This document shows, piece after piece, positions 1 to 6,836 of a stretch of DNA of 9,876 nt; the first letter of the stretch is position 1; every line of letters starts with the position of its first letter. The stretch comes from an uncultured bacterium (GTDB taxonomy: Bacteria > Pseudomonadota > Gammaproteobacteria > Burkholderiales > Burkholderiaceae_F). The DNA lies in NCBI GenBank assembly GCA_905215795.1, contig CAJMRV010000052.1, positions 1 to 9,876 of the forward strand, written 5' to 3'. Below the pieces are notes generated by a model, which saw nothing but the letters and a program-made list of their open reading frames with translations, had not been told where the DNA came from and ran no database searches. A program made the position numbers and the translations under genes.

Positions 1-20
1 TTGTTTTCCTTGAAGATCAT
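1..20 (-). CDS. Start of a further operon gene, cut by the left edge (possibly a second DUF1116 or an AllH protein)
   Basis: An ATG at 20-18 overlaps the TGA of the upstream FdrA-family gene by one base (TGATG). It is preceded by a strong Shine-Dalgarno run, GGAGG, on the minus strand at 32-28, seven bases away. Only six codons are visible (M-I-F-K-E-N), so no family can be assigned from sequence. In E. coli the genes after fdrA encode AllG (DUF1116), AllH (DUF2877) and carbamate kinase. Many DUF1116 proteins outside E. coli, as I recall them, begin with a short segment ending in a 'VDWRPPAGG'-like motif. The FdrA here lacks the comparable C-terminal segment of E. coli FdrA, so a second, longer DUF1116 protein is my leading guess. 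The start site is well supported; the identity is inference. Confidence 0.55.
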
Positions 21-1552
21 CACGCCCCCTCCTTTTTTCCAAGCAGTTCGATGGCGAGTCCGGCGGCGCGGGCGTTCGTGGGCGCCACCCAGGCGCCCGC
101 CTCCGAGAGGAGGCGCACGACGCGGCCGTACCCCTGGGGATCGGCCAGGGCGCCGCACACGTGCACGACGACCTGAAGCCCCGGCCTTGCCGAAAGCACG
201 CTCCGCACATCGCGTGCGAGCACCTCCGCCGCATCATCGGCTACGCCGTAGCCGAGCACGACGTCCGCGAGAAGAACGGCCGTCGCGGGCTCGAGTGCCG
301 CCTTCATGAAGGACGCGCTGCGGGACTCGGGGTCGATCATCGGATGAGGACGCCCCACCGTGAAAGCGTCGGCACCGGCGTCGAGAATGAGATGGCCCGC
401 GGGCCACTCCCCGGGCTTCTCCGCCTCCAATGCGTCCACGGTTTCAAAGCCCGCCGCACGCAGCATCCCGAGGGTCTCCCCGGCGAAGGTGCCGCCGCAA
501 TAAACGCCCCTGATGAAACGGGCGCCCAGGGGAAGACAGGCGCCCTCCCCGTTTCCTCGGGCGGGAGGCACGGTCCTGAAGTCGGGACGGGCGGCGCAGC
601 AGAGTTCGAGCGCCGTCAGGACGGCCGATTCGAGCGTATGGGCGGCGTGCACGTTGTCAGGAAGTGATTCGTAAAGGGACCTGTCCGCTCCGGGGAAGCA
701 GGCGACGACCGGCTTGACGGCCAGCTCGAGACGTTCGCAGAGCGCCTCGAGGGCGCCCTCGCCCGGGGCTTTCGAAATCACGACGACGACCCTGGTCCCG
801 GGATCCTCTTCGAGAAGGTCGACCGCACGGACCATCATCAATGCGCCCACGGCGTCCTGAAGGTCGCGTCCTCCCACGCCGACGGCCTGGGAGACGCCCG
901 AGCCCGCGTTGGAAACCAGACAGGCGACCTCCTGGAGCCCCGAGCCGGAGGCGGCGGCGATTCCGACGGGACCGCGCGCGAGCGCGTTGGAAAAGCCCAG
1001 GCCGACGCCGTCGATGAAGGCGGACCCACAGTCGGGCCCCATCATGAGGAGGCCCTTTGAGAGGGCCTTCATCTTCAAGGCCACTTCGTCGGAAAGCGGC
1101 ACGTTGTCGCTGAAGAGGAAGACGTGGCGGCCGGCATCGAGTGCGATGCGCGCCTCACGGGCCGCATGGGGCCCCGGCACGCTGATCGAGACGAGCGGGC
1201 TTTCGGGATGCCGGGCGAGCACGTCGGCGAGGTCCGCGGATGCCTCCGCCCCTCCCTTTTGGCGCGTCCCCAGACCGGCGAGGAGCTCCCGGACGGCGCC
1301 GAGAAGCGCTTCGGGCGTCGGCGCCCCGGGGCCCTCCACGCCGAGCGCGGCGATGATGTCCGAAGACGAGGCCGCGCGGCCGGTCATCTCAAGGAGGCCC
1401 GCCTCCTCCAGAAGGCGCTTGTTCATCGGCGTGCCCATCATGACGGCCGCACGGGCGGGCTCGACGCCGAAGCGCCGTGCAAGCGAACGGGCGAGGCCCA
1501 TGAGCACGGCCGAGTCGTGGTATCGGTTTTCAAGGACGGCGTTGACTCTCAT
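20..1552 (-). CDS. fdrA: FdrA/AllF family protein (acyl-CoA synthetase-like; oxamate carbamoyltransferase subunit family)
   Basis: A 510-residue cytosolic protein related to the succinyl-CoA synthetase alpha fold. Family hallmarks are visible: MMGTPMNK (38-45), FSDNVPL (147-153), MMGPDCG (170-176), a glycine-rich nucleotide-binding stretch GPVGIAAASGSGLQEV (194-209), GVGGRDL (225-231), YCGGTFAGE (351-359) and TVGRPHPMIDP (398-408). In E. coli FdrA (AllF) acts with AllG and AllH as oxamate carbamoyltransferase, releasing carbamoyl phosphate from oxalurate during anaerobic allantoin use; that role is inferred here from family and neighbour. The ATG at 1552 lies one base past the stop of the DUF1116 gene and has GGAGGT six bases upstream, so translation is probably coupled. 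It is about 45 residues shorter than E. coli FdrA (about 555) and lacks the extreme C-terminal segment. The exact substrate is unproven. Confidence 0.9.
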   Translation of the reverse strand: MRVNAVLENRYHDSAVLMGLARSLARRFGVEPARAAVMMGTPMNKRLLEEAGLLEMTGRAASSSDIIAALGVEGPGAPTPEALLGAVRELLAGLGTRQKGGAEASADLADVLARHPESPLVSISVPGPHAAREARIALDAGRHVFLFSDNVPLSDEVALKMKALSKGLLMMGPDCGSAFIDGVGLGFSNALARGPVGIAAASGSGLQEVACLVSNAGSGVSQAVGVGGRDLQDAVGALMMVRAVDLLEEDPGTRVVVVISKAPGEGALEALCERLELAVKPVVACFPGADRSLYESLPDNVHAAHTLESAVLTALELCCAARPDFRTVPPARGNGEGACLPLGARFIRGVYCGGTFAGETLGMLRAAGFETVDALEAEKPGEWPAGHLILDAGADAFTVGRPHPMIDPESRSASFMKAALEPATAVLLADVVLGYGVADDAAEVLARDVRSVLSARPGLQVVVHVCGALADPQGYGRVVRLLSEAGAWVAPTNARAAGLAIELLGKKEGA

Positions 1553-1553
1553 G

Positions 1554-2789
1554 TCAGACCTCCAGTTCGGATGCGAGGGCGAGGACGGCCTCCTCGAAGG
1601 GCTTCAAGGGCGTGACGGCCATGCCGGCCCCCACCATACCCACGCCGGGGCGTCGCGCGGCGATGGCCGTGTCGAGCACGGGCGTGAGGCCCGTCTCGAC
1701 GACGGCGAGCGCGTCGATCCCGAGGGGCGTCCCCCGGAAGTCCATTGCGGGAATCGGGAAGCGTTCGTTCACGCCGCAGGCGGTCTTGTACGCATTTTCA
1801 GTCGTCCTCCTCGCAATCGACGCATCGGTGCGGCCGAAGAGGCGGACTATCGCCGGAGCGGCCGCCATGGCCGAGCCCCCGAAACCCGCCGTCTCCATGA
1901 TGGCGCTGTCGCCGATGTCGGGATTGGCGTCCGAGGCCGTCCTTCCCGGGAAGAACAGCCCGTCGACCATGGGTGCGGGCGCCGTGAACCATCGCCCCGG
2001 CAGACCGCTGATGCGGATCCCCGTCTCCACGCCGTTCCTCGCGATCGCCGTGACGATCGACGAACCCCTGACGCCGTCGCCGGCGTCGGCGATCAACTTG
2101 GCGGCGCCCATGGCGAGGTTGAGGAAGAACTGGTCGTTGCCGACCGACATGAAGCGGATGACCTCGGCGGCGCGGGCGCCCGCGCGCCGGACGACGGCCG
2201 CGGCGGTGCGCTTGATGAAGAGCGACGTGGAGGCGATGTTCCTCATGTGGAGTTCGTCGCCCATGGCGAGCGCCTCCGCCATGAGGGGAGTGAGTTCGAC
2301 GGGGCCGTCTTTCATGAGGACCTCATGGAAGACCGGCGCGAAGACGTTCTTGATCCAGTCCAGACGCGCGATCGTGGCCGGGTCGTACTCGCCGAAGCGC
2401 AGTCCCACGCCCTGGCCCTCGCTCACGTTGACGTAGGCGCGGCGGCCGGAAGCCCGGTCCTCGAGCACCCACACGGGCATCGAAAAGGAGGTGAGCCCCG
2501 TCATGGGACCGACGGCCGAATGCGCGTGGCAGGGCTCGAAGCGGACCGCCCCCGCGGAGGCGATCGCCACGGCGGCGGCCGGGTCGGCGGCGAAGCCCTC
2601 GTTGATCAGGGCGCAGCAGACGGCGCCCTTCATCGGGGCGCACATCGATTCATAGTCGATCGGCGGCCCCGCGTGCAGGAAGAGCTCCGGGGACATCCCC
2701 GGGACGACCTCCGAGGCGGGGGCGATATCGACGAGGACGGGATCGGCCGAGGCCATCCCTTGGAGTGCGGTCTTGTTGGCGGTCAGCAT
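1554..2789 (-). CDS. allG: DUF1116 protein (AllG/YlbE family; probable oxamate carbamoyltransferase subunit)
   Basis: A 411-residue soluble protein that aligns with E. coli YlbE/AllG (about 419 residues) over its whole length. Shared blocks are LHAGPP (38-43), PMKGA (52-56), CHAHSAVGPM (87-96), GDELHMRNIAS (177-187), QFFLNLAM (220-227), SGLPGRWFTAP (261-271) and ANPDIGDSAI (288-297). The reading frame stays open further upstream to 2933, but those 48 residues lie inside the transporter gene and look like out-of-frame translation. The ATG at 2789 gives the family's normal N-terminus. It starts 4 bp after the transporter stop with only a weak Shine-Dalgarno, which suggests coupling. AllG pairs with AllF and AllH in oxalurate/oxamate carbamoyl transfer in E. 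coli. The operon position next to fdrA supports the same kind of chemistry here, though another carbamoyl or acyl substrate is possible. Confidence 0.9.
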   Translation of the reverse strand: MLTANKTALQGMASADPVLVDIAPASEVVPGMSPELFLHAGPPIDYESMCAPMKGAVCCALINEGFAADPAAAVAIASAGAVRFEPCHAHSAVGPMTGLTSFSMPVWVLEDRASGRRAYVNVSEGQGVGLRFGEYDPATIARLDWIKNVFAPVFHEVLMKDGPVELTPLMAEALAMGDELHMRNIASTSLFIKRTAAAVVRRAGARAAEVIRFMSVGNDQFFLNLAMGAAKLIADAGDGVRGSSIVTAIARNGVETGIRISGLPGRWFTAPAPMVDGLFFPGRTASDANPDIGDSAIMETAGFGGSAMAAAPAIVRLFGRTDASIARRTTENAYKTACGVNERFPIPAMDFRGTPLGIDALAVVETGLTPVLDTAIAARRPGVGMVGAGMAVTPLKPFEEAVLALASELEV

Positions 2790-2793
2790 GTGG

Positions 2794-4026
2794 TCATCCG
2801 AACAGGTGCATGAAGGTCCTGCAGGCGTTGCCCACGCCGTTGGCCCCGAGCAGGATCGTGAGGGCGACGACGATGAGCCCCGCGGCGTTGGCGACGGGGC
2901 CGTTGGCATGCTCCCCGAGGAGGCGCCGGTCATTGGCCACCACGAGGATCAGGACGGTGATGAAGGGGAGGAAGAGGCCGCTCGTGGCCTGGGCGAGCAT
3001 GACGATCTCGAGCGGACTGCGGCCCGACCAGGCGAGCACGGCCCCGAAGAGGATCGCCGCGAGGGCGAGCGCGTTGGCGGGGAGTCCGTCGGGGCCGCCG
3101 CGGAAGTTGAAGACGCTCGCGGAGATGCTCTTCAACGTGAAGGGGACGGCGATTGCGGAGGAGAGGCCCGCCGCGAAGAGCCCGACGTCGCCGAAGACGC
3201 GGGCGGACCGGCCGAGGACGGGTTCGAGGGACTGCGTGAAGGCGAGCGCGGGGTTCCCCTTCACGGCGCCGCCGTAAAGGAGCGTCGCCGCGGTGACGAC
3301 GAGCGCGATCGTGATCAACCCGCCCACGGAGATGTTCAAAAGGATGTCGCGGCGCGCTTCGCCGAGATGCTCCGCGCCGCGCCAGCGTGCCTTGGTGGTG
3401 ATCGAGTGGAGGATCAGGTTGATGCCGATCAGCGTGGTTCCGACGAGCGCGAGCGCGGTCATGCCGGCCCCGTCGGGGATCGAGGGGACGAGTCCCCGGG
3501 CGACGGAGGCCGCGTCGGGGCGCACGAAGAACATGGTGAGCACGAAGATCAGGCCCATGAGGCCCACGAAGAACTTCATGACGGCCTCGAACGAGCGCAT
3601 CGAGCGCATGAAGGTGACGACGAGGACGACGGCGGTCATCAGGAGGACGATCCAGCGCCGGTCCACGCCCGCCGCGTCGGCGAGCCCGAGCGAGCCCCCG
3701 GTGAGGTTGCCCGCCTGGAAGGCAAAGCAGATGGTGAGGACGGAAAGGAGGATGAACCCGCGGATCAGGAGGCTCCACCAGCGGCGTCCCGGGAGCACGC
3801 CCGCGGAGGCCTCCACGAGGTCGCGCCCGCTCACGAGCGAGATGCGCGCCGCGGTCTCCATGAGGAACATCAGCGAGGCGACGGCGAAGACGGCCGCCCA
3901 GAGGAGCGAGAACCCGAAGGCCGCGCCCGCCTTGGTCGACACGATGATCGTGCCCGGCCCGATGAACGCGCTCGTGATGATCGCGGCCGGTCCGGCCGAT
4001 CCCGTCCATTTCGAGAGGAACCCCAT
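2794..4026 (-). CDS. NRAMP-family membrane transporter lacking the metal-binding motifs
   Basis: A 410-residue, very hydrophobic protein with about eleven likely membrane helices. The NRAMP fold is recognisable in TM1 (GPAAIITSAFIGPGT, residues 12-26, then GFSLLW at 38-43), in TM6 (GTTLIGINLILHS, 196-208) and in the AAGLSS segment (285-290). The two motifs that bind manganese or iron in true NRAMPs are gone: TM1 DPGN reads GPGT (23-26), and TM6 MPHN reads IGIN (200-203). It is the first gene of an operon with DUF1116 and FdrA. The NRAMP-like YcsG of Bacillus subtilis likewise sits in a metabolic operon, with 5-oxoprolinase genes. I infer import of an organic nitrogen compound (allantoin, oxamate or similar) or export of an end product. 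The ATG at 4026 has AAGGAAGG a few bases upstream. Automated annotation will probably call it a divalent metal transporter, which I doubt. Confidence 0.85.
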   Translation of the reverse strand: MGFLSKWTGSAGPAAIITSAFIGPGTIIVSTKAGAAFGFSLLWAAVFAVASLMFLMETAARISLVSGRDLVEASAGVLPGRRWWSLLIRGFILLSVLTICFAFQAGNLTGGSLGLADAAGVDRRWIVLLMTAVVLVVTFMRSMRSFEAVMKFFVGLMGLIFVLTMFFVRPDAASVARGLVPSIPDGAGMTALALVGTTLIGINLILHSITTKARWRGAEHLGEARRDILLNISVGGLITIALVVTAATLLYGGAVKGNPALAFTQSLEPVLGRSARVFGDVGLFAAGLSSAIAVPFTLKSISASVFNFRGGPDGLPANALALAAILFGAVLAWSGRSPLEIVMLAQATSGLFLPFITVLILVVANDRRLLGEHANGPVANAAGLIVVALTILLGANGVGNACRTFMHLFG

Positions 4027-4055
4027 GCCATCCTTCCTTCATGCCCCGGACGAAA

Positions 4056-4088
4056 CGCCGGGGTGTCGCCGTCGACGCGCCCCCGGCG
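4056..4088 (-). promoter_or_regulatory. GC-rich leader hairpin upstream of the NRAMP-like gene
   Basis: An 8-bp perfect inverted repeat, CGCCGGGG (4056-4063) with CCCCGGCG (4081-4088), encloses a 17-nt loop. It sits about 30 nt before the transporter ATG in the presumed 5' untranslated region. It does not cover the Shine-Dalgarno and has no T tract, so I would not call it a terminator. It may stabilise the leader or take part in regulation. Confidence 0.3.
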
Positions 4089-4121
4089 GGAATCCGCTCC
4101 CAAGGACGCGTCCATCCCTTC

Positions 4122-4171
4122 ATTATTCCCTTTTCAAGGGATTTCTTCACTAATTCAAAAGGGTTAAACCC
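4122..4171 (-). promoter_or_regulatory. Candidate promoter and operator dyads of the transporter-AllG-FdrA operon
   Basis: About 100-145 bp upstream of the transporter start the sequence becomes AT-richer and symmetric. On the minus strand AATAAT (4127-4122) is a five-of-six match to a -10 box, with only a weak -35 (GTGAAG) 17 bases upstream. A perfect dyad, TCCCTT-GAA-AAGGGA (4141-4127), lies in the spacer, and a second perfect dyad, GGGTT-T-AACCC (4171-4161), lies just upstream. Dyads placed this way are typical of repressor or activator sites. The symmetry is directly visible; promoter function is inference. Confidence 0.35.
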
Positions 4172-4181
4172 ACGGGGGAGC

Positions 4182-4215
4182 AAAAAAGGGAGGCGTCCAC
4201 CGACCGGGACGCCTC
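4182..4215 (-). terminator. Intrinsic terminator, second of a tandem pair
   Basis: On the minus strand GAGGCGTCC and GGACGCCTC (arms 4215-4207 and 4198-4190) form a perfect 9-bp stem with an 8-nt loop. It is followed by CC and six T's (4187-4182). This is a textbook rho-independent terminator, about 165 bp beyond the stop of the Cys/His-rich gene. It would also shield the transporter operon from read-through. Confidence 0.75.
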
Positions 4216-4293
4216 GGGCGGAGGCGGCGGGAAAGGACGAAGGAGAAGGTCTTTGCCGCGGGGATGTTCGGGCGGCGCGGGAACGGCACCCCT

Positions 4294-4339
4294 GAAAAAA
4301 CAAAACCCGACCCGGAGAGAAAACTCCCCGGACCGGGTC
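4294..4339 (-). terminator. Intrinsic terminator of the UreE-like Cys/His-rich gene
   Basis: On the minus strand GACCCGG (4339-4333) pairs with CCGGGTC (4315-4309). A competing inner stem, CCGGGGAG-TTTT-CTCTCCGG, makes the structure stronger. The stem is followed by GGG and the T-rich tail TTTTGTTTTTT (4305-4295). It lies about 45 bp downstream of the gene's stop codon. Confidence 0.75.
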
Positions 4340-4347
4340 CGTCTCCA

Positions 4348-4375
4348 CTGAACGGGGCGCATCGCGCCCCTTCAG
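4348..4375 (-). other. Stem-loop directly after the UreE-like gene
   Basis: Arms CTGAA / TTCAG (4348-4352 and 4371-4375) continue, past one bulged base, into GGGGCG / CGCCCC (4354-4359 and 4365-4370). The hairpin starts about 6 nt after the stop codon. It has no T tract, so it is more likely a 3'-end stabiliser or part of a hairpin cluster than a terminator by itself. Confidence 0.5.
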
Positions 4376-4381
4376 AGGGAA

Positions 4382-5293
4382 TTATTTGTTCGAGCAGCCG
4401 CAGGAGCCGTCGCCGTGACCATGGCCGTTGCCGTGGCCGTGGCCCTTCCCACCGCAACCGCATTCATGATCATGATCGTGGTGTCCGCCACAGCCGCAAC
4501 CACCTTCGTGATTGTGACCGTGACCCTGGCCACCACATTCGCATTCATGATCGTGGTCGTGATGTCCACCGCAGCCACAGCCGCCTTCACCATGTTCATG
4601 ACCGTGACCATGGCCACCACAGCCACACGAACCATGTTCATGGTCGTGATCGTGATGTCCGCCGCAACCGCAGCCACCTTCGTGACCGTGGCCGTGGCCT
4701 TCGACGGAACAGCCGCAAGAACCACCTTCGTGGTCATGGCCGTGACCATGGCCGTGGCCGCCGCAACCGCAGGAGCCTTCACCATGTTCGTGGTCGTGAC
4801 CGTGGCCATGACCGCCGCAACCGCAGCCGCCGCCGTGACCATGACCGTGGCCGCCGCAGCAGCCCTGCTTGATCACGACTTCGTCGAATTCGGCTTCGAC
4901 TTCCTCGACGGAAAGGCCGATCATCTCGAGCATCTTGCGGATGTTGGCGGAGGGAAGCAGGGAGAAGCCCTCTTCCGTGCGGCCCACGCGCACGCCGCGG
5001 CTGATCAGCGCGGCGGCGGCCTCACGCATCGTGTCGAGGTCGCCGGTGACCGAGTAGATGGTCTCGACGCCCGGACGGACGACCCAGAAGCCGCCCTTTT
5101 CGTCGACGAACACGTCGTTGAGCTGGAGCGGACGATGTTCCTCGACCTTCACTTCGATGCGGCCCTCGGGCGTTTCAAAGGCGTCGCCCCATTCGGCGCG
5201 TTCGCCGGTGGTGAGGACGAGAACGCTGGCGCGTTCGAGGATCGGCGCCGCGGGACGGGCGTCGGAAGGAAGCAACTTGGTGAAAGTCGTCAT
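4382..5293 (-). CDS. UreE-like metallochaperone domain with a long Cys/His-repeat tail
   Basis: A 303-residue protein. Residues 20-140 resemble both UreE domains: a beta-rich N-terminal part and a ferredoxin-like part. The stretch REAAAALISRGV...NIRKML (90-122) aligns without gaps with UreE's 'AKACYHLGNRHV...VLDDML'. The invariant metal-binding His of GNRH is Gly100 here. From residue 145 to the end runs a tail of ten C-x-C units separated by GHGHGH / HHDHDHE blocks; by hand count it holds about 22 Cys and 40 His in 159 residues. UreE proteins often have a short His tail and deliver nickel to urease, but this tail is far longer and Cys-rich, and no urease gene is nearby. It could store or buffer nickel, zinc or another soft metal. 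The ATG at 5293 is preferred over one at 5359 because it has TAAGGAAA seven bases upstream and the extra 22 residues look non-coding. It follows radA by 85 bp and may be co-transcribed. Confidence 0.8.
   Translation of the reverse strand: MTTFTKLLPSDARPAAPILERASVLVLTTGERAEWGDAFETPEGRIEVKVEEHRPLQLNDVFVDEKGGFWVVRPGVETIYSVTGDLDTMREAAAALISRGVRVGRTEEGFSLLPSANIRKMLEMIGLSVEEVEAEFDEVVIKQGCCGGHGHGHGGGCGCGGHGHGHDHEHGEGSCGCGGHGHGHGHDHEGGSCGCSVEGHGHGHEGGCGCGGHHDHDHEHGSCGCGGHGHGHEHGEGGCGCGGHHDHDHECECGGQGHGHNHEGGCGCGGHHDHDHECGCGGKGHGHGNGHGHGDGSCGCSNK
4385..4861 (-). repeat. In-gene tandem repeat array encoding Cys-x-Cys / Gly-His units
   Basis: The 3' half of the UreE-like gene is a degenerate tandem array with a unit of about 36-54 bp. 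Each unit encodes C-G-C-G-G followed by a run of His alternating with Gly, Asp or Glu. The block GGHHDHDHE occurs three times (units 5, 7 and 9 of the tail) and GGHGHGH repeats in others, which points to growth by duplication. Such arrays can change length by slippage or recombination. Confidence 0.85.
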
Positions 5294-5378
5294 GATCGTT
5301 TCCTTAAAGTTTGAATGGCTTTTATCGTTACGCCCACTAGGCGCGGATGTGTTCTTCATTTTACCCCGAACCGGGCCT

Positions 5379-6785
5379 TCATGGCGTCACCGCGCGGTCG
5401 AGTGCGTCGGAAAGTCGGTCGACCGCGACCACGTCCAGCCCCTCGATGGGCTGCTTGGGTGCGTTGGCCCTCGGGATGATCGCGCGCGAGAAACCGAGCT
5501 TGGCCGCCTCGCGCAGGCGTTCCTGACCGCGGGGGCTCGGACGGATCTCCCCGGAGAGGCCCACTTCGCCGAAGAGGATCACCCCGCGGGCGATCGGCTT
5601 GTTGGTGAAGCTCGAGTAGATGGCCGCCAGGAGCGCGAGGTCGCTCGCGGTCTCGGTGATCTTGACGCCGCCCACGGCGTTGACGAAGACGTCCTGGTCG
5701 AAGAGCGCCACGCCGGCGTGCCGGTGGAGCACCGCGAGGAGCATCGAGAGGCGCTGCGCGTCGAGGCCGACGGCGAGGCGCCGGGGCGTCGGGAGGTGCG
5801 TGGCGTCGACGAGCGCCTGGATTTCCACGAGGAGCGGACGCGTGCCCTCCTGCGTGACGAGCACCGAGGAGCCTGGCACGTTGGCCTTGTATTCCGACAA
5901 GAAGATCGCCGAGGGGTTGCTCACGCCCCGCAGACCGTGGTCGGTCATCGCGAAGACGCCCAGTTCGTTGACGGCGCCGAAGCGGTTCTTGAACGCGCGC
6001 ACGAGGCGGAAGTTGGAGTGCTGGTCGCCTTCGAAGTAGAGCACCGTGTCGACGATGTGCTCGAGCACGCGCGGACCGGCGAGGCTCCCCTCCTTGGTGA
6101 CGTGGCCCACGAAGATGAGCGTCGTGCCGAGGCTCTTGGCGATGCGGGTGAGGCGTGCGGCGCACTCCCTCACCTGGGAGACCGAGCCCGGGGCGCTGTC
6201 GAGCGCGCTCGAGAAGATCGTCTGGATCGAGTCGATCACGACGAACTCGGGCTTCTTGGATTTGATCACCTCCTCGATCTTCTCGAGCTCGATCTCGCTC
6301 ATGAGGACGAGCCCCTTGGGTTCGAGCATGAGGCGGCGGGCGCGGAGCGCAATCTGGGAGGGACTCTCTTCGCCCGAGACATAAAGACCGCGGCGGCCGG
6401 CGGCGACGAGGCGCGCCATCACCTGCAGGAGGAGCGTGGACTTGCCGATCCCGGGGTCGCCGCCGATCAGCGCGACGCACCCGTTGACGAGACCCCCGCC
6501 CATGACGCGGTCGAACTCGCCGATGCCGGTGAGCGTGCGGGGGACCTCCTCGACGTTCACCTCGGAGAGGTCCTGGAGGGCGCCCGAGACGTCGACGAAG
6601 CCGCGCCCCACGGGGGCGGCCGTGGCGTTGGCGAAGCGGGCGGCGGCGCCGCCGCCCTGGGCCACCTTGAACTCCTTCATCGTGTTCCAGGCCCGGCAGT
6701 GGGGGCACTGTCCCTGCCAGCGCAGGGCGGTTCCGCCGCATTCGGTGCAGACGTATTCAACGCGGGCTTTCTTTCCAATCGCCAT
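5379..6785 (-). CDS. radA: DNA repair protein RadA
   Basis: A 468-residue cytosolic RecA-family ATPase, full length for RadA. It remodels recombination intermediates, acting as a branch-migration helicase on D-loops. In order, it shows an N-terminal zinc finger with Cys13, Cys16, Cys27 and Cys30; Walker A GGDPGIGKST (108-117); Walker B VVIDSIQT (182-189); the RadA-specific KNRFG motif (266-270); and a C-terminal Lon-protease-like domain from about residue 300, with GEVGLSGEIRP (406-416). The ATG at 6785 gives the canonical MA-x-x-K start and has AAGGA nine bases upstream. It lies 84 bp after alr on the same strand. I see no defect in any key residue. The only nearby terminators are beyond the next gene, so read-through into the UreE-like gene is likely. 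Confidence 0.98.
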   Translation of the reverse strand: MAIGKKARVEYVCTECGGTALRWQGQCPHCRAWNTMKEFKVAQGGGAAARFANATAAPVGRGFVDVSGALQDLSEVNVEEVPRTLTGIGEFDRVMGGGLVNGCVALIGGDPGIGKSTLLLQVMARLVAAGRRGLYVSGEESPSQIALRARRLMLEPKGLVLMSEIELEKIEEVIKSKKPEFVVIDSIQTIFSSALDSAPGSVSQVRECAARLTRIAKSLGTTLIFVGHVTKEGSLAGPRVLEHIVDTVLYFEGDQHSNFRLVRAFKNRFGAVNELGVFAMTDHGLRGVSNPSAIFLSEYKANVPGSSVLVTQEGTRPLLVEIQALVDATHLPTPRRLAVGLDAQRLSMLLAVLHRHAGVALFDQDVFVNAVGGVKITETASDLALLAAIYSSFTNKPIARGVILFGEVGLSGEIRPSPRGQERLREAAKLGFSRAIIPRANAPKQPIEGLDVVAVDRLSDALDRAVTP

Positions 6786-6836
6786 GAATGAGGGTCCTTA
6801 TGGGTTCGTGTTGTCTTCTTCGGATTCGGATGCGAC

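Noticed and set aside
909..2813. Long plus-strand open frame opposite FdrA and AllG
   Set aside because: Its translation is Arg/Gly/Asp-rich with no family resemblance. The opposite strand encodes two clearly recognisable proteins, so this is a high-GC antisense shadow. The same holds for plus-strand frames at 2773-4167 and 5058-6791 and the minus-strand frame at 8344-9765.
4385..4861. Possible CRISPR-like or intergenic repeat array
   Set aside because: The units vary in length, have no unique spacers, and stay in frame as a Cys/His-rich protein tail.
4415..5314. Plus-strand Ala/Thr/Val-rich repeat protein
   Set aside because: It is the antisense reading of the Cys/His repeat array. The minus-strand frame has a good Shine-Dalgarno, a UreE-like domain and a terminator; the plus-strand frame has none of these.
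5294..5359. Upstream ATG at 5359 extending the UreE-like protein by 22 residues
   Set aside because: The extra residues look non-coding and span the Shine-Dalgarno of the ATG at 5293. That ATG gives a cleaner N-terminus.
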